Source of the DNA: Branchiostoma floridae
Taxonomy: Eukaryota > Chordata > Leptocardii > Amphioxiformes > Branchiostomatidae
Assembly (NCBI RefSeq): GCF_000003815.2
Contig: NC_049985.1
Location: 25,829,104 to 25,893,103 of the forward strand
Direction: 5' to 3'
Length of the DNA stretch: 64,000 bases
Shown here: one piece after another, positions 1-11,835 of the stretch
Position numbering within the stretch: position 1 is the first letter of the stretch
How the letters are laid out: every line of letters starts with the position of its first letter
Translations under genes and position numbers: made by a program
Notes under the pieces: model-generated
The model's input: the letters and a program-made list of their open reading frames with translations, nothing else
What the model was told of the DNA's origin: nothing
Database searches by the model: none

Positions 1-124
1 GATGCAATTAACATGCTACAAGAGTTCGCTGGCCGAGGAGTGCGGTTTGCGTCCAGCTAACTCCGCTGGTATCTTATCTGTCTAATTGTCCAAACGCTAA
101 TTGTCCAAACGCTAAACGGTCTTG

Positions 125-480
125 TGCCCTTGGGAAAGGCACTTTACACGACTTTCCTCACTCTCAAGTGAAAAATGAGCCGTCCCTCGGATAGGACGTT
201 AAATGGAGGTCCCGTGTATGGGGAGAGCCATACCCCATGCACGTTAAAGAACCCGTGCGATGGCGCGGTGTGCGTTGGTGCAAATCCTTCTGTCGGAAGT
301 TGGTGTTTCACTACAAATCACCCGGATGGAGGCCTGGCGACCTCTGTCTCGTATCAGCCACATGGTGATCTACATCATTCACCCGGACGGGTGTGTCACC
401 CCGTAAGGGGAGGTATAACCCGTCGTTGTGCGAACATGTGCAAACATGTATATAGGGCTCCCTTGGAAATCAGTTACTAC
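125..480 (+). repeat. SINE-like interspersed repeat
   Basis: Contains GGGAAAGGCACTTTACACG and CGTTAAATGGAGGTCCCG followed by CACGTTAAAGAACCC, phrases recurring in tRNA-related SINEs of lancelets and other deuterostomes (from memory). Partial relatives occur at 32135-32205 and at the far right end (63870-63900). The 104-codon open frame over it is judged not a gene. Confidence 0.5.
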
Positions 481-774
481 GTTAACTGAAGGGACTACCC
501 TAAAAGATCAATAAATTAAATGATTAACCTGTATTCACCAAACAAGAGGACAGAAGAAGTGGAATTCTTTAAAGAAATGCACAAGCTAGCTCAAGAAAAC
601 GGCAGGACAGTTATCATAATATTTCCCTAACAGAATTAGACAGAACAGGAGGAAGACCCATTGACAACAAGAATTATGCAATAATCAAATGAACAAACTG
701 CTTACTAAATTCTTTTGATATAGCTGATGTATATGGCGGGAATCAACCAAAAAAGTAGACATTATACTTGGCAC
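481..774. other. Non-coding spacer
   Basis: AT-rich sequence with no splice-consistent open frame and no recognised element. Confidence 0.4.
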
Positions 775-1270
775 AACAAGAGTTCGGAGACCTCATACCT
801 CCATGAAATGTTCTGATTATGCAGATAACTCACATCTGCATAATTTATGCTTGCTTATGTAGACCTTTCACTAACTTACACAGGTCACAATGTTGACAGC
901 CCAATTATTTACTACATGTAATAAGAAGAATTAGGACACTTTTCCACTAATTATGCAAATTAGGGAATTATTTGCACGATTAGAATATGCTTATCTTCCA
1001 CCTGCCACAAACTAAATCACATGTATTTGAGTTCTATATTGGAAAACACTGTAAATATAGATTTTCCTCATTAAATATCATGGAAATCCATCATTCCTAT
1101 GTTCTGTTATGCTCATTGGGAGATTTTGACAGAAACCCTCCTGCGGTTACAGGGCAAGCTGCTAGGGATACACACACACACGCACACACGCGCACACACA
1201 CACACATACATGCACACACACACACACACAGACAGACATAACAAAAACCATACCTCCATTTTTCATAGAA
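775..1270 (+). mobile_element. Copy of the GAGTTCGG...CTCCATGAAAT element family (truncated)
   Basis: Begins GAGTTCGGAGACCTCATACC and ends with a (CA)n tract, GACAGACATAACA and CATACCTCCATTTTTCATAG. That is the same start and end as the copies at 1336-3229 and 21418-22517. It holds the octamer-bearing ATTATGCAAATTAG motif at about 950. Transposon class not determined. Confidence 0.5.
1169..1231. repeat. CA microsatellite
   Basis: Imperfect (CA)n with CG and TA interruptions. It creates spurious His/Thr and Cys/Val open frames on both strands. Confidence 0.9.
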
Positions 1271-1335
1271 ATGACATATTTACTCACTAAGAACAAAATA
1301 TGAAAGATATCCAACAACCTGGTCTTCAATAGGAA

Positions 1336-3229
1336 ACTAGAGTTCGGCGACCTCATACCTCCATGAAATATTGAGTGTTTTTGTCGATTTTATGCTTGTT
1401 GATGATGACTTGTATGTAATGATATTCGTGTTATTTCTACTAGTTGTGTGGATAGTTATCACATGGGCACTATGGTAACATGCAGCAGGTGTGGGGAATG
1501 ATGTTTATATTATCATGTTATGATAGTACTGGCAACTTGCAAGGTAGAGAGTATGTTTCAGAATCCATAACAAATTACTGCGACACATCAGGATACAAAC
1601 ACATCTTCAACACAAGCAATAAGACACAAAATGTCCATCAACCAATACCCACATATAGGTTACGGGGACAAGTTTATGCCAGATATATGATAATCCAAGT
1701 ACATACCAACATAACATCAGCGTAACGCCACGTGGAGCACGAAACATCTAACAGCATAAAAGAAGTATAACACACCAGGTCCCCAAAGGCACAAGTGGAT
1801 GAATACAAAGTTAATTATCATATTCAAATTGTCCAGGATCGGCAAACAGTTGCTCTAAGGAATCAACTGTTACAGATGCCCTAACCAGTTGCTATATGAC
1901 GTCAACTGTTCAGATAGGGTAATACCAAACACATCCACATAATATATATCTAATAAAACCGAGTACATACTAACAAAACTTCAAGCAAGGTGGACCACAT
2001 AACATCTAACAGCACAAAAGAAATATAATACAGCTTGTTCCTAAACGCACAAGTACATAAATACAATTTATTGTCACTTTCAAAATTGTCCTGGTTCCCC
2101 CCCAACAGATGCTCTACGATGTCAACTGTATATCGCAGATATAGGGGTGATTTCTGATATTATTACATCGATTATAACGACAGATACGGGTCCCATAATC
2201 TAATCACTTCCAGCAATCATCACACCCCACCAACACATCAAGTATGAAATCAATCCACCCAGCCGTTCTTCAGTGGAGGCTATCGTTTTCCCCAAACAGT
2301 TGTTGTCAACTGATCCAAAAAAACATATGTTCATGGCTATCACTGGCGAAACAAATCACCTCACCATCTGCTTGGAGATAAGGTGATTAACAAAGAGGGA
2401 AACCACGATGCCTGTTCCAATATATCGCAGATATAGGGGTGATTTCGTATATTATTACATCGATTATATCGACAGATACGAGGCCCAAAATCTAATCAAT
2501 TCCAGCTATCATCACACTCCACCAACACACTAAGTATGAAACCAATCCACCCAGCCGTTCTTGAGTCGAGGCTATCGTTTCCCCCCAACAGTTGTTGTCA
2601 ACTGATCCAAAAAAAAAACATATGTTCATGGCTATCACTGGCGAAACAAATCACCTCACCACCTGCTTGGAGATAAGGTGATTAACAAAGAAGGAAACCA
2701 CGATGCCTGTTCCAATATATCGCAGATATAGGGGTGATTTCTTATATTTTTACATCGATTATATCGACAGATACGAGGCCCAAAATCTAATCAATTCCAG
2801 CTTTCATCACATCCCACCAAAACAACAAGTATGAAACCAATCCACCCTGCCGTTCTTGAGTCGAGGCTATCGTTTCCCCCCAACAGTTGTTGTCAACTGA
2901 TCCAAAAAAACATATGTTCATGGCTATCACTGGCGAAACAAATCACCTCACCACCTGCTTGGAGATAAGGTGATTAACAAAGAGGGAAACCATGATGCCT
3001 GTTCCAATATAACGCAAATATAAGGGTGATTTCTGATATTATTACATCAATTATAACGATAGATACGGCTCCCAAAATCTCATCGATTCAAGCTTTCATC
3101 ACATCCCACCAAAACAACAAGTATGAAACCAATCCACCCAGCCGTTCTTGAGTAATCATCTACACAGACAGAGACACATAACAGAAAATATAACCTCCAT
3201 TCCATGACATTTCATGGAGGTAATAATTG
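1336..3229 (+). mobile_element. GAGTTCGGCGACC element, internally expanded copy
   Basis: Starts ACTAGAGTTCGGCGACCTC with CATACCTCCATGAAAT and ends CATTTCATGGAGGTAATAA, so the termini share an inverted CCTCCATGAAAT. It is about 1.9 kb against about 1.1 kb for the relative at 21418-22517. The extra length is four tandem ~290-bp units (next feature). No protein recognised. Confidence 0.55.
2126..3155 (+). repeat. Four tandem ~290-bp units inside the element
   Basis: Unit starts are marked by TATATCGCAGATATAGGGG at about 2130, 2422 and 2717, and a diverged TATAACGCAAATATAAGGG at about 3007. Each unit contains CAGTTGTTGTCAACTGATCC and CTGCTTGGAGATAAGGTG. The single-copy equivalent is at about 22298-22440. 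Confidence 0.8.
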
Positions 3230-3974
3230 CAAATTGCACGTACGGTGAGTTGTGCCCTTAGCTTTAAACAAGAACATGCAAACGAATATATGATACTGTA
3301 TTCTAATATCGAAAAACACGCTGCACCCCCAGGAGAGAAAACGAATTCGAAATCACACGCCATTGGCAAAGATAACACCGAGAGAGCCTATACTGCCTTT
3401 ATTGCTACAAAGTTACAGTGCGTTCAATACAAGCTAATTCACCTGGCTACAAACAGCTGGCTTAGAAAACCAAACCTAGCAGAAACCGACCAGTGTAACA
3501 ACTGTTAAGAAAAACATAGTCTATTGAATATTAACTTCTGTATTATAAAGACGTGGAAACATTTGGAAACATTTCTGTAGCAGGTGGAATAGGTATAACG
3601 TTACCAGCCAAGACCTGGTACTAGATGAAAATACGATTATATACGGTGTAATGAAAGGCTTTCATCCTACCGCACACATATTGTATTCTGATTGCAAGAT
3701 ATTGTTTCTATGTTTTTAAAAGAAATGTGCCAAACTTTGAGTATTCTAAAAACAGGTTAAATAACACTATAAAAATAACTATAGAAACAACGGCATACTT
3801 TAAAAAACAGAACCTTAAGTTTATAATCTCATGAACTCAATTTGATTATAACTACTTTCCGGTGTATCTTCGTGTATGTATTATATTCTCTGTACACTGT
3901 TATATGAATGTTAAGAAAGGTTGGTTTTGAAAAAAAACCTACAGTAAATTCTTTCAAAGGAAAAACCCACAGTG
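3230..3974. other. Spacer with a solo MITE terminus
   Basis: 3233-3266 carries GCACGTACGGTGAGTTGTGC then CCTTAGCTTTAA, one end of the element found complete at 8884-9236 and 13774-14117. The rest is AT-rich with nothing recognised. The 93-codon open frame at 3227-3508 is not supported as a gene. Confidence 0.45.
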
Positions 3975-4034
3975 GTTGTAACGTTTGTTATCGACAACGG
4001 AAATTCATGATATACCGTTCGCGGAAAACACACA

Positions 4035-4134
4035 ACCACACACACACGCACATAGACACTCACACACACACACAGAGAGAGAAACACGCACGCACAGAGA
4101 TAGACACACACACACACATACACCTACACACACA

Positions 4135-4174
<40 letters not shown>

Positions 4175-4307
4175 CATACATACACACATGCAGACACACA
4201 CACACACACTGACACGCACGCACACACACCTACACACACAAACATCTACATTCACACACACACACACACACCTACACACACATACACACACACACGCACA
4301 CACACGG

Positions 4308-4338
<31 letters not shown>

Positions 4339-4340
4339 AT
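4035..4340. repeat. Long CA microsatellite (about 300 bp)
   Basis: Interrupted (CA)n with CG, GA and TA variants. Open frames on both strands across it are artefacts. It lies inside the left arm of the inverted duplication; the right arm has a shorter GT tract at 11800-11880. Confidence 0.92.
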
Positions 4341-4484
4341 GCTGGAATGTTAATGCCCGACTAGTATACTGTTGAATACAAAAACTTTGTACCGAATCTC
4401 CTCATATCGGATACGTACCACATACTACATTGATACTACATAATATTCACAATTACCAATCATGTTGTTGTGGTACAAAAGAAA

Positions 4485-5231
4485 TCACATACCCGTTGCC
4501 TTTCGACTTTCATAGAGCTGGTCTAACTCATCGTCTTGTCCTGGCAATGAAGAGGTCTTCACCGCTGTCCGTGTGGTCTTCGCTCCCTCCTTCCGTGGCG
4601 AGGACGGTTCCCTGTGTACTACAGCGTGAGTCGTGACGGTTGTTCTCTCTCTAACGTTGGACTGGGTATTCTCAGCCGGGCGTCCGTACGACTCTTGCCG
4701 CCCGGGCGCTGTTTCTTCCTTCCGTGGCGAGGACGGTTCCCTGTGTACTACAGCGTGAGTCGTGACGGTTGTTCTCTCTCTAACGTTGGACTGGGTATTC
4801 TCAGCCGGGCGTCCGTACGACTCTTGCCGCCCGGGCGCTGTTTTCCGCCGCCTGTTTTCTTCCTTCTGTGGCGAGGACGGTTCCCTGTGTACTACAGCGT
4901 GAGTCGTGACGGTTGTTCTCTCTCTAACGTTGGACTGGGTATTCTCAGGCGGGCGTCCGCATAACTCTTGCCGCCCGGGCGCTGTATTCCGCCGCCTGTT
5001 TTCTTCCTTCCGTGGCGAGGACGGTTCCCTGTGTACTACAGCGTGAGTCGTGATGGTTTTTCTCTCTCTAACGTTGGACTGGGTATCCTCAGCCGGGCGT
5101 CCGCACAACTCTTGCCGCCCGGGCGCTGTTTTCCGCCGCCTGACGGACTGCTTTTTCTTGGTCGGAGTAAAACCTTCCAAATAGCCGCTCATTTTTGGCC
5201 CCCTATCCATCGCATCTACGCTTTCAGTCAT
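4485..5231 (-). CDS. Unknown basic repeat protein, left copy (open, 248 codons)
   Basis: Minus-strand open frame starting MTESVDAMDRGPKMSGYLEG. It then has four tandem ~48-residue units of the type TAPGRQELCGRP, NTQSNVRERTT, THAVVHREPSSPRKEENRRR (144-bp DNA units), then a unique tail ending DDELDQLYESRKATG. The final codons abut a GTATGT donor (about 4492), so this may be the first coding exon of a spliced gene. No further exon could be identified on this side. Rich in Arg, Lys, Glu, Ser and Pro with no hydrophobic segment, so probably disordered. No family recognised. The same unit structure occurs in inverted orientation at 10614-11680. Could be a host gene or a transposon-borne frame. Confidence 0.45.
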   Translation of the reverse strand: MTESVDAMDRGPKMSGYLEGFTPTKKKQSVRRRKTAPGRQELCGRPAEDTQSNVRERKTITTHAVVHREPSSPRKEENRRRNTAPGRQELCGRPPENTQSNVRERTTVTTHAVVHREPSSPQKEENRRRKTAPGRQESYGRPAENTQSNVRERTTVTTHAVVHREPSSPRKEETAPGRQESYGRPAENTQSNVRERTTVTTHAVVHREPSSPRKEGAKTTRTAVKTSSLPGQDDELDQLYESRKATGM

Positions 5232-5615
5232 TTCGTCCTAACTGTCTCTCGCATGGAAAAGTTTCTGACGCGTCAAATCCTCTGAAATGAAGTGTTGTTT
5301 CTCTCCGAGCTTTAGAGGTTCGCCAAAAATGACAAAACGTCACCGCAAGGGGTTATTTTGCTGCTGTTGCCATGGAGGAAATTCCGAACCACCTTTTTCA
5401 TTTGTAATAAGCCGCTGACCACAAAGGACTCAGGTATTTCCTCTGAAATTAATTCGTCTGTTGTTTGCTATATTGCAGGGAGGGGCAAATGTTCATATGA
5501 CAGATTTGTCAATTACTTGTGTAGAAGCTTCAGAGGCCATGTTTTGTTACTCTGTGACGGAGGGTAACCTCCGGCGAAAGAGTATTGTAGTTGTCAGATG
5601 TGATAAGTGTTCGCA

Positions 5616-7319
5616 TCTGTATCTCTATCTTTGTTTGTCCCACCCTGAAAACAATAAAAAATTGAACAGGTGTACCCTACAGGCCAAATACTACCTTTTC
5701 TGCACCGCCATTGGCAATGCGTACCCCACGTACGTTCGAATTCCATGCCGTAAAACATAGACTACTAGAGTATGCTTAAGGTAGTGTTAGTGGTTTCAAA
5801 GTGATGTAAGTGTCTATAGCTAGAAATTCGAGAGCCAATTGTAAAGTTTCATAGTTATGTATCTGTTGTAGTCGAAGATGCAGTCATGAAGCTGTACGTG
5901 CAATTGCAAATGTAACAACGTCCAGGATTTCGAGAGCAAATTGTTAAGTTATATAGTTATGTGTCTGCCGTAGTCGGAGATGTAGTTATTAAGCTATACA
6001 TGTAAATGTCACAATAGGTGTAATTGTTCTGATTTTTCAATAAAGGTTTGAAAATAAATAAAATGAAAATAAAATGAAAAATCTGTATCTCTATGTTCCA
6101 TTTGCCGCGTTCGTATTAATTTGGCATGCCGTCTGCACGTAATTGCGAGATGATGCACTTTTTTTGCCTTGGCGTCCTTCGTGAATTCTTGGTCGGGCTA
6201 CAGCATCCGGTCACAGCGGTCGTCCTTGGGTCGACCCATCCCAGTACTGACCGGACTGCACGTTGCTTAACTTCCGAAATCGAGAGGATAGGGTGTATCA
6301 ATACGCCACACGACCGTAGCTAACATGAAAAAAAAAATCACAAATTTTGGCCCGATTAAAAAAACAACAAACACATCACTAGAAGGAAACTGGGCGTTTC
6401 CTAGCAAAATTTGCCACATCTAAAAACAAAAATCCTAAAATGATTAGTCAAAAGCCAATCGAGGGTCTCTACTGTACTGTGCAACTCAAGGACTGGTCCC
6501 TCCCGTCAAGTAGCATCTCCATAGCCAAGGGATACAGTTGGCTTGTTTGACGGTTTTTATATATATATTCAACATATCCTCTCTTTAAGTGATTTTTGCT
6601 GTTTCTTGACATGACCACCAAACATGCGTTATTTTGAAATATATTTAGCAATGTGTATCAGTGTGTAGACATGGACACAGGGCCGCGGTTGGCACCCCGC
6701 GGTGCCTTGGGCGGGGCAAATTACCCTGACAACGCGGACAAAAGCATAGCAACCGGACCACCGTGATATCTTACATGTCAGCTGCTCCCCCTAGTGGCCA
6801 GGGTGCGAGGTGCAGGAATGAGGACATGAGAAATGAAAATAGTTGAAATCGATCCACAGACAGACTTGAGACGCGTTTCTTGTAGCTGGTAGGTATGTAA
6901 AATGTAAACCGATGGTAAGAAGTCAATAAACATTGCACCAACATTATCTGGCCATGGATTTTAAAAGGAGTCTAAACGCATGTTTTTAAAGCATTCTGCA
7001 ATATGTTGAATATACCCAAAAGTTCAGTTTTTACTTGTTTTACGTTAGTCCATCATAGATTAGCGTTTCCAAAACATTTGAAACTCCCGCCGTTGTGTTG
7101 TTAGCCTGGTATCCAGCCGTGATATAGCTCCCGAGTCTCTTCTTTCCTCTTTGCAATTGGCTATTGTGTTGTCGACCCCGTCTTGTTATGTGTTGTTTGA
7201 TTGGCCGTCGCCCCTCATTAATACCGAAAATATTCACGATAAAGGAAGTGTGTGTAGTGTACGTATAGGAAACACATGGGCAGGGTCTGCCTGGGTTTAG
7301 TCGCACTCGTGGTGGTAAC
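5616..7319. other. Non-coding repeat-derived spacer
   Basis: Contains a diverged internal duplication: CGAGAGCCAATTGTAAAGTT (about 5828) and TCGAGAGCAAATTGTTAAG (about 5930), each followed by ATAGTTATGT. There is an AATAAA-rich end at 6040-6080 and a GC-rich patch at 6678-6720. The segment 7200-7300 resembles the reverse complement of 12950-13020. No gene recognised. Confidence 0.4.
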
Positions 7320-7475
7320 GTTTATTTGGTGGTTAAGTTGATTTGGTTCTGTTGAACTTGATGTATGATTTATGTTCGGGGTTCTCCCCCCAGGGGGCTT
7401 TGAAAAACGCCATCAGGCGACATGCTTTACCCTGGTTAAATAAAGAATAAACAAACAAACAAACAAACAAACTCG
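7320..7475 (+). mobile_element. 3' end of a non-LTR retrotransposon-like repeat
   Basis: Ends CCTGGTTAAATAAAG followed by AATAAACAAACAAACAAAC. A poly(A) signal next to a simple (CAAA)n tail is typical of LINE or SINE 3' ends. No coding part is visible upstream. Confidence 0.45.
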
Positions 7476-8443
7476 TGGTGGTAACGTTTGTAACCGAATT
7501 TGGCGACAGGCATAACCCAACTCACACAGCCTCCAAGATCAGTGACTGTAGCGATATGACGTGATCGGTCAGAGGGCCCGGGTAGCCGGTTTCACCTGCC
7601 GAACAATCATTCTGGAAACTGAATTATCACATTATTTGCTTCTATTTGAATTCTTTGTGTCTTCATAGGCGACAGACATTCTTTAGGGGGTGAAATCCCA
7701 CCAGTGGCTATGATAATCGTCCAAGCCAGAATGTTGTGGTGCATATCTTGCAAACCATTGGCATTGCAGGGGTTGTGGAAAAACGAAGGGACCAATTAAG
7801 TTGTCTATAATTTGCTTCACATCAAGTCGTAAAGGCAGGCGTCAGCATTTATTACATTTCAATGAGAACAAGCCATTTGCACTTTACTCTTTATAACTTA
7901 CCCCGTGCTTTTCTGAGAACTCCCTTTATCTCTTGTTGTGGGTTTCATCACGTCATATCTTTTTCTCAACCTGGAGTAATGAAACCATATCCGAAAATTA
8001 GCTAGCTAGAGCTGGACACGTAAGGTAGAAACACAGTATTTCCGATTTCTCACTTCTGACATAATATGACATGGAGTGTGTGAAGTACTGGATCAGAAAA
8101 GTTTAGTGATGACACGAAGAAGAAGAAGATATGACATATAAGGATTACAATTAAAAAATTAAATCTCTTGATAAATGCTGGATCAGAAAAGTGTAGTGAT
8201 GACACGAAGAAGAAGAAGATATGACATATAAGGATTACAATAAAAAATAAAATCTCTTGACAAATGCTGAAAATTTGCCATCCAGAGTGAGCGGTATGCT
8301 AGCCAATACAATTGGGTGTGAAATGTCGAGAAATACCTTCATCTCCTGATTAAAAAATCCCGGAGACCAGGAATGCAAGCATACAGCATGTTGAAACCGA
8401 TCATAAGAAATATGTGGGACATATAGCTTCAAACGCCGTAGCT
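7476..8443. other. Spacer with a ~93-bp tandem duplication
   Basis: 8087-8274 holds two copies of a unit containing CTGGATCAGAAAAGT and GATGACACGAAGAAGAAG. The rest has no recognised content. Confidence 0.5.
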
Positions 8444-8701
8444 AAGGTGGTATCTCACTGTACTTGGGGCACCGGTGTGGCACTTCGGGGTTCGTTCCCT
8501 GCAACACTGATCTATTATTTTCGCTGATTTTCTTTTATAATTCATATATCTCATATTTACGTAAAAGTATGACTTACAAGACAACAAAATACAGAAAACG
8601 TAACAAAATGCGTTCTTTATCTCTGAAATTCGTTAAATAATCTTTCGAACTCCGCAGATACGTGCCGCACCGGTGCCCCAGGTGCAGTGAGATACCACCT
8701 T
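8444..8701. mobile_element. MITE with ~37-bp terminal inverted repeats
   Basis: Left end AAGGTGGTATCTCACTG followed by GGGGCACCGGTG. The right end is the near-perfect reverse complement. Element 258 bp, non-coding. No clear target-site duplication (flanks CTA and TTA). Confidence 0.7.
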
Positions 8702-8883
8702 TACTAACAAGATACAGGTACAGATCTGCGTGCACGGTAGCAGGGTCATTCACACCAACAACCTTGGGCAGGAATCGGGAACACCCGCATGTATATTAAT
8801 ATCAAAGGCCCCTGTTTTAGTTGCCTTCGCCTGTATTACGAGAGTTCCACAACCTTATACGTTTGTCTAATCGTGATGACCTG

Positions 8884-9236
8884 TAAAGCTAAGGGCACAA
8901 CCCGCCGTACGTGCAATTTTGTCCGTACTTTATTTGGGAGCCCACGTCCGCCACGTATTTCTGAAAACGTTCAGGCTGCACAGGGAAGGCGCGTCGCCCG
9001 TACTGGCACGTACGGGGGGGGGGGGGGGGGCGAATCCGCAGCCCGATGGCACACAAAGTTTTGCCTGCACGCTACGTTCTACGGCGTGTCTGCGTGCTCC
9101 AAAATCCGTCGGATTCCCTACGAGTTCGTACGGAGGCGGTACTTAACCACTTACCGTTACGGATCCCAAAAGATTGCCTACGTTAACGTAGAGAGCACTT
9201 ATTTGCATGTACGGTGGGCTGTGCCCCTAGCTTTAG
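8884..9236. mobile_element. MITE, GGGCACAACCCGCCGTACG termini (copy A)
   Basis: Left AAGCTAAGGGCACAACCCGC, right reverse complement ending GCCCCTAGCTTTA. It is rich in CGTACG-type motifs throughout and holds a G homopolymer at about 9013-9030. The 150-codon open frame over it is an artefact of the element. Confidence 0.7.
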
Positions 9237-10244
9237 ATTGACGTATCACGAGATACGCAAACCGGTCGTTCTGCTGCAGTACCGCAGCAAGCCACTAGGA
9301 GGCCCACTATACACCTTGATCTTTGCTTTTTCGCTAACCATTTACAGATCCATTCACAGTATAGTAACTCGAGTTATGATTTCCACAAACTCACCCACAT
9401 ATACATACGCATGCATGCTTCGTGGCGAAGGCAATGGTTGTTCTGACTTACGTTCTCGGCCTCACCCAGAAATAATACAAACAACTCAAATTTTGAGGCA
9501 CAACTTCATAATATGAAACTTTTCATCAATATTCTCTAAATTTCAAATCATTGCAGTCATTACTTTCCAGACATTCATTTATTGAAAATCAGAACGTAAG
9601 TGGCGAGAAACACAATTAGGGTGAATTGTGATCAGACATGTGTGGGTCGAGTTTCCCATGCCGTATATTCTTTGTTATTAACAAGATACATTATCAACAT
9701 GTTACATAATGATTCTTTTCCTATTTCGATCAGAAAGAAGTGGGTATTTGACTTCCAGCAGCGCAAGTTGACGCGCACACCTCAGGTTGCAGCTCAATTC
9801 TCCACTTTTTTTCCTCCTCCCTTACATAACGTTACTGGGTGTCGCCTTCAAAGTAATGACCACAATAATTTGACTTTTTAAACACATTCATATAAGAATT
9901 TATACTTGACATCTGTGCTTCGAAATCTGAGTTGTGCTTATTATTTCTGGGTGAGACCGAGAAGTATTGATCACCCCCTGTATGTTTGTAGAAGACGAGC
10001 ATAACTCAAGAACGCCTGGATGGATTGCATTTATATTCGGTATGTGGGTAGGTTTTGATGAGACCTGAAAACGATTAGATTTGGGGCCCCCTAGCGACTG
10101 TAGTGGAACTTCCGAGTTTGCTATTTTGAGTACTAAACATGCTGCGGCTATAATTTTTGAGTGGTAATCAAACAAAATCATATGATATAATACACGGGGT
10201 GTAAAGTATTATCACTTGTAAAAGCGCCAAGAAAAACGTCATAT
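9237..10244. other. Repeat-derived spacer with inverted segments
   Basis: 9263-9320 holds the phrase TTCTGCTGCAGTACC...CACTAGGAGGCCCA, also seen at 20938 and 25084. The segment TCTCGGCCTCACCCAGAAAT at about 9453 recurs inverted at about 9940-9965. No gene recognised. Confidence 0.4.
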
Positions 10245-11798
10245 CAAATATTCCATCTACAACTTTGACTCGTCCTGTTCTTAAACAAAGTATAACAAAA
10301 ACACGGCATCTTTTACGAAGGCAACTGACCACCAACTCTTTGATGAATATTTCCCCCTCCCTGCATAATCGCAACCGTTAGTAATGCAGACCAATTAAGT
10401 TCGGAGGAAATACCTTAATCGTTTCTCGTCAGCAGCTTATTAAAAAAAAAACGTGGTTCGGAATTTCCTCCATGGCAACAGCTTCAAAATAACCCCTAAC
10501 GGCGAGGTTTTGTCATTTTTGTTCAAGGACCTAGGCTCGGAGAGAAACAACACCTCATTTGAAAGGAGTTGACGTGTCAGAAACCATGTCATGTGAGAGA
10601 CAATACGGGCGAAATGACCGAAAACATAGATGCGATGGATAGGGGGACAAAAATGAGCGGTGATTTGGAAGGTTTCACTCCGGCCAAGAAAAAGCAGTCC
10701 GTCAGGCGGCGGAAAACAGCGCCCGGGCGGCAAGAGTTGTACGGACGTCCGCCTGAGGATACCCAGTCCAACGTTAGAGAGAGAAAAACCATCACGACTC
10801 ACGCTGTAGTACACAAGGAACCGTCCTCGCCACGGAAGGAAGAAAACAGGCGGCGGAAAACAGCTAGCGCCCGGGCGGCAAGAGTTGTACGGACGTCCGC
10901 CTGAGGATACCCGGTCCAACGTTAGAGAGAGAACAACCATCACGACTCACGCAGTAGTACACAAGGGACCGTCCTCGCCACGGAAGGAAGAAAACAGGCG
11001 GCGGAAAACAGCTAGCGCCCGGGCGGCAAGAGTTGTACGGACGTCCGCCTGAGGATACCCAGTCCAACATTAGAGAGAGAACAACCGTCACGACTCACGC
11101 TGTAGTACACAAGGAACCGTCCTCGCCACGGAAGGAAGAAAACAGGCGGCGGAAAACAGCTAGCGCCCGGGCGGCAAGAGTTGTACGGACGCCCGGCTGA
11201 GAATACCCAGTCCAACGTTAGAGAGAGAACAACCATCACGACTCACGCAGTAGTACACAAGGAACCGTCCTCGCCACGGAAGGAAGAAAACAGGCGGCGG
11301 AAAACAGCTAGCGCCCGGGCGGCAAGAGTTGTACGGACGTCCGCCTGAGGATACCCGGTCCAACGTTAGAGAGAGAACAACCATCACGACTCACGCAGTA
11401 GTACACAAGGGACCGTCCTCGCCACGGAAGGAAGAAAACAGGCGGCGGAAAACAGCGCCCGGGCGGCAAGAGTTGTACGGACGCCCGCCTGAGGATACCC
11501 GGTCCAACGTTAGAGAGAGAGAACAACCATCACGACTCACACTGTAGTACACAAGGAACCGTCCTCGCCACGGAAGGAGGGAGTGAAGACCACGCAGGTA
11601 GCGGTGAAGACCTCTTCGTCACCACGTCAAGACGATGAGTTAGACCAGCTCTACGATAGTCGAAAGGCAACGGGTATGTGGATTTTTTTTTGTACCCCAA
11701 CAACATGACTAGTGATTGGGAATAAAATGTAGTCGGTCGTACATAAATCCGATATGAAGAGACCTATTCAATAGTCGGGTACGTATTGCAATCTGGCC

Positions 11799-11835
<37 letters not shown>

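Larger units (their letters stand above)
3975..5610. repeat. Left arm of a ~1.65 kb inverted duplication
   Basis: Matches 10245-11935 in reverse complement. The match starts in GTTGTAACG...CGACAACGG sequence left of the CA repeat, continues through the repeat-protein frame, and runs out past a GAGGAAATTCCGAACCAC segment and a TTGCAGGGAGG motif near 5477. The arms are diverged and differ in microsatellite length and repeat-unit number. About 4.6 kb separates the arms. Confidence 0.75.

Noticed and set aside
175-489. 104-codon open frame at the left end
   Set aside because: Lies in SINE-like repeat; wording matches the repeat's conserved DNA, not a protein family.
3908-4375. Long open frames on both strands over the CA microsatellite
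   Set aside because: His/Thr and Cys/Val repeats are forced by (CA)n; no splice context. The same applies to 987-1356 and 16335-16818.
8789-9241. 150-codon open frame
   Set aside because: Falls on the MITE at 8884-9236. The same DNA in copy B gives different frames.
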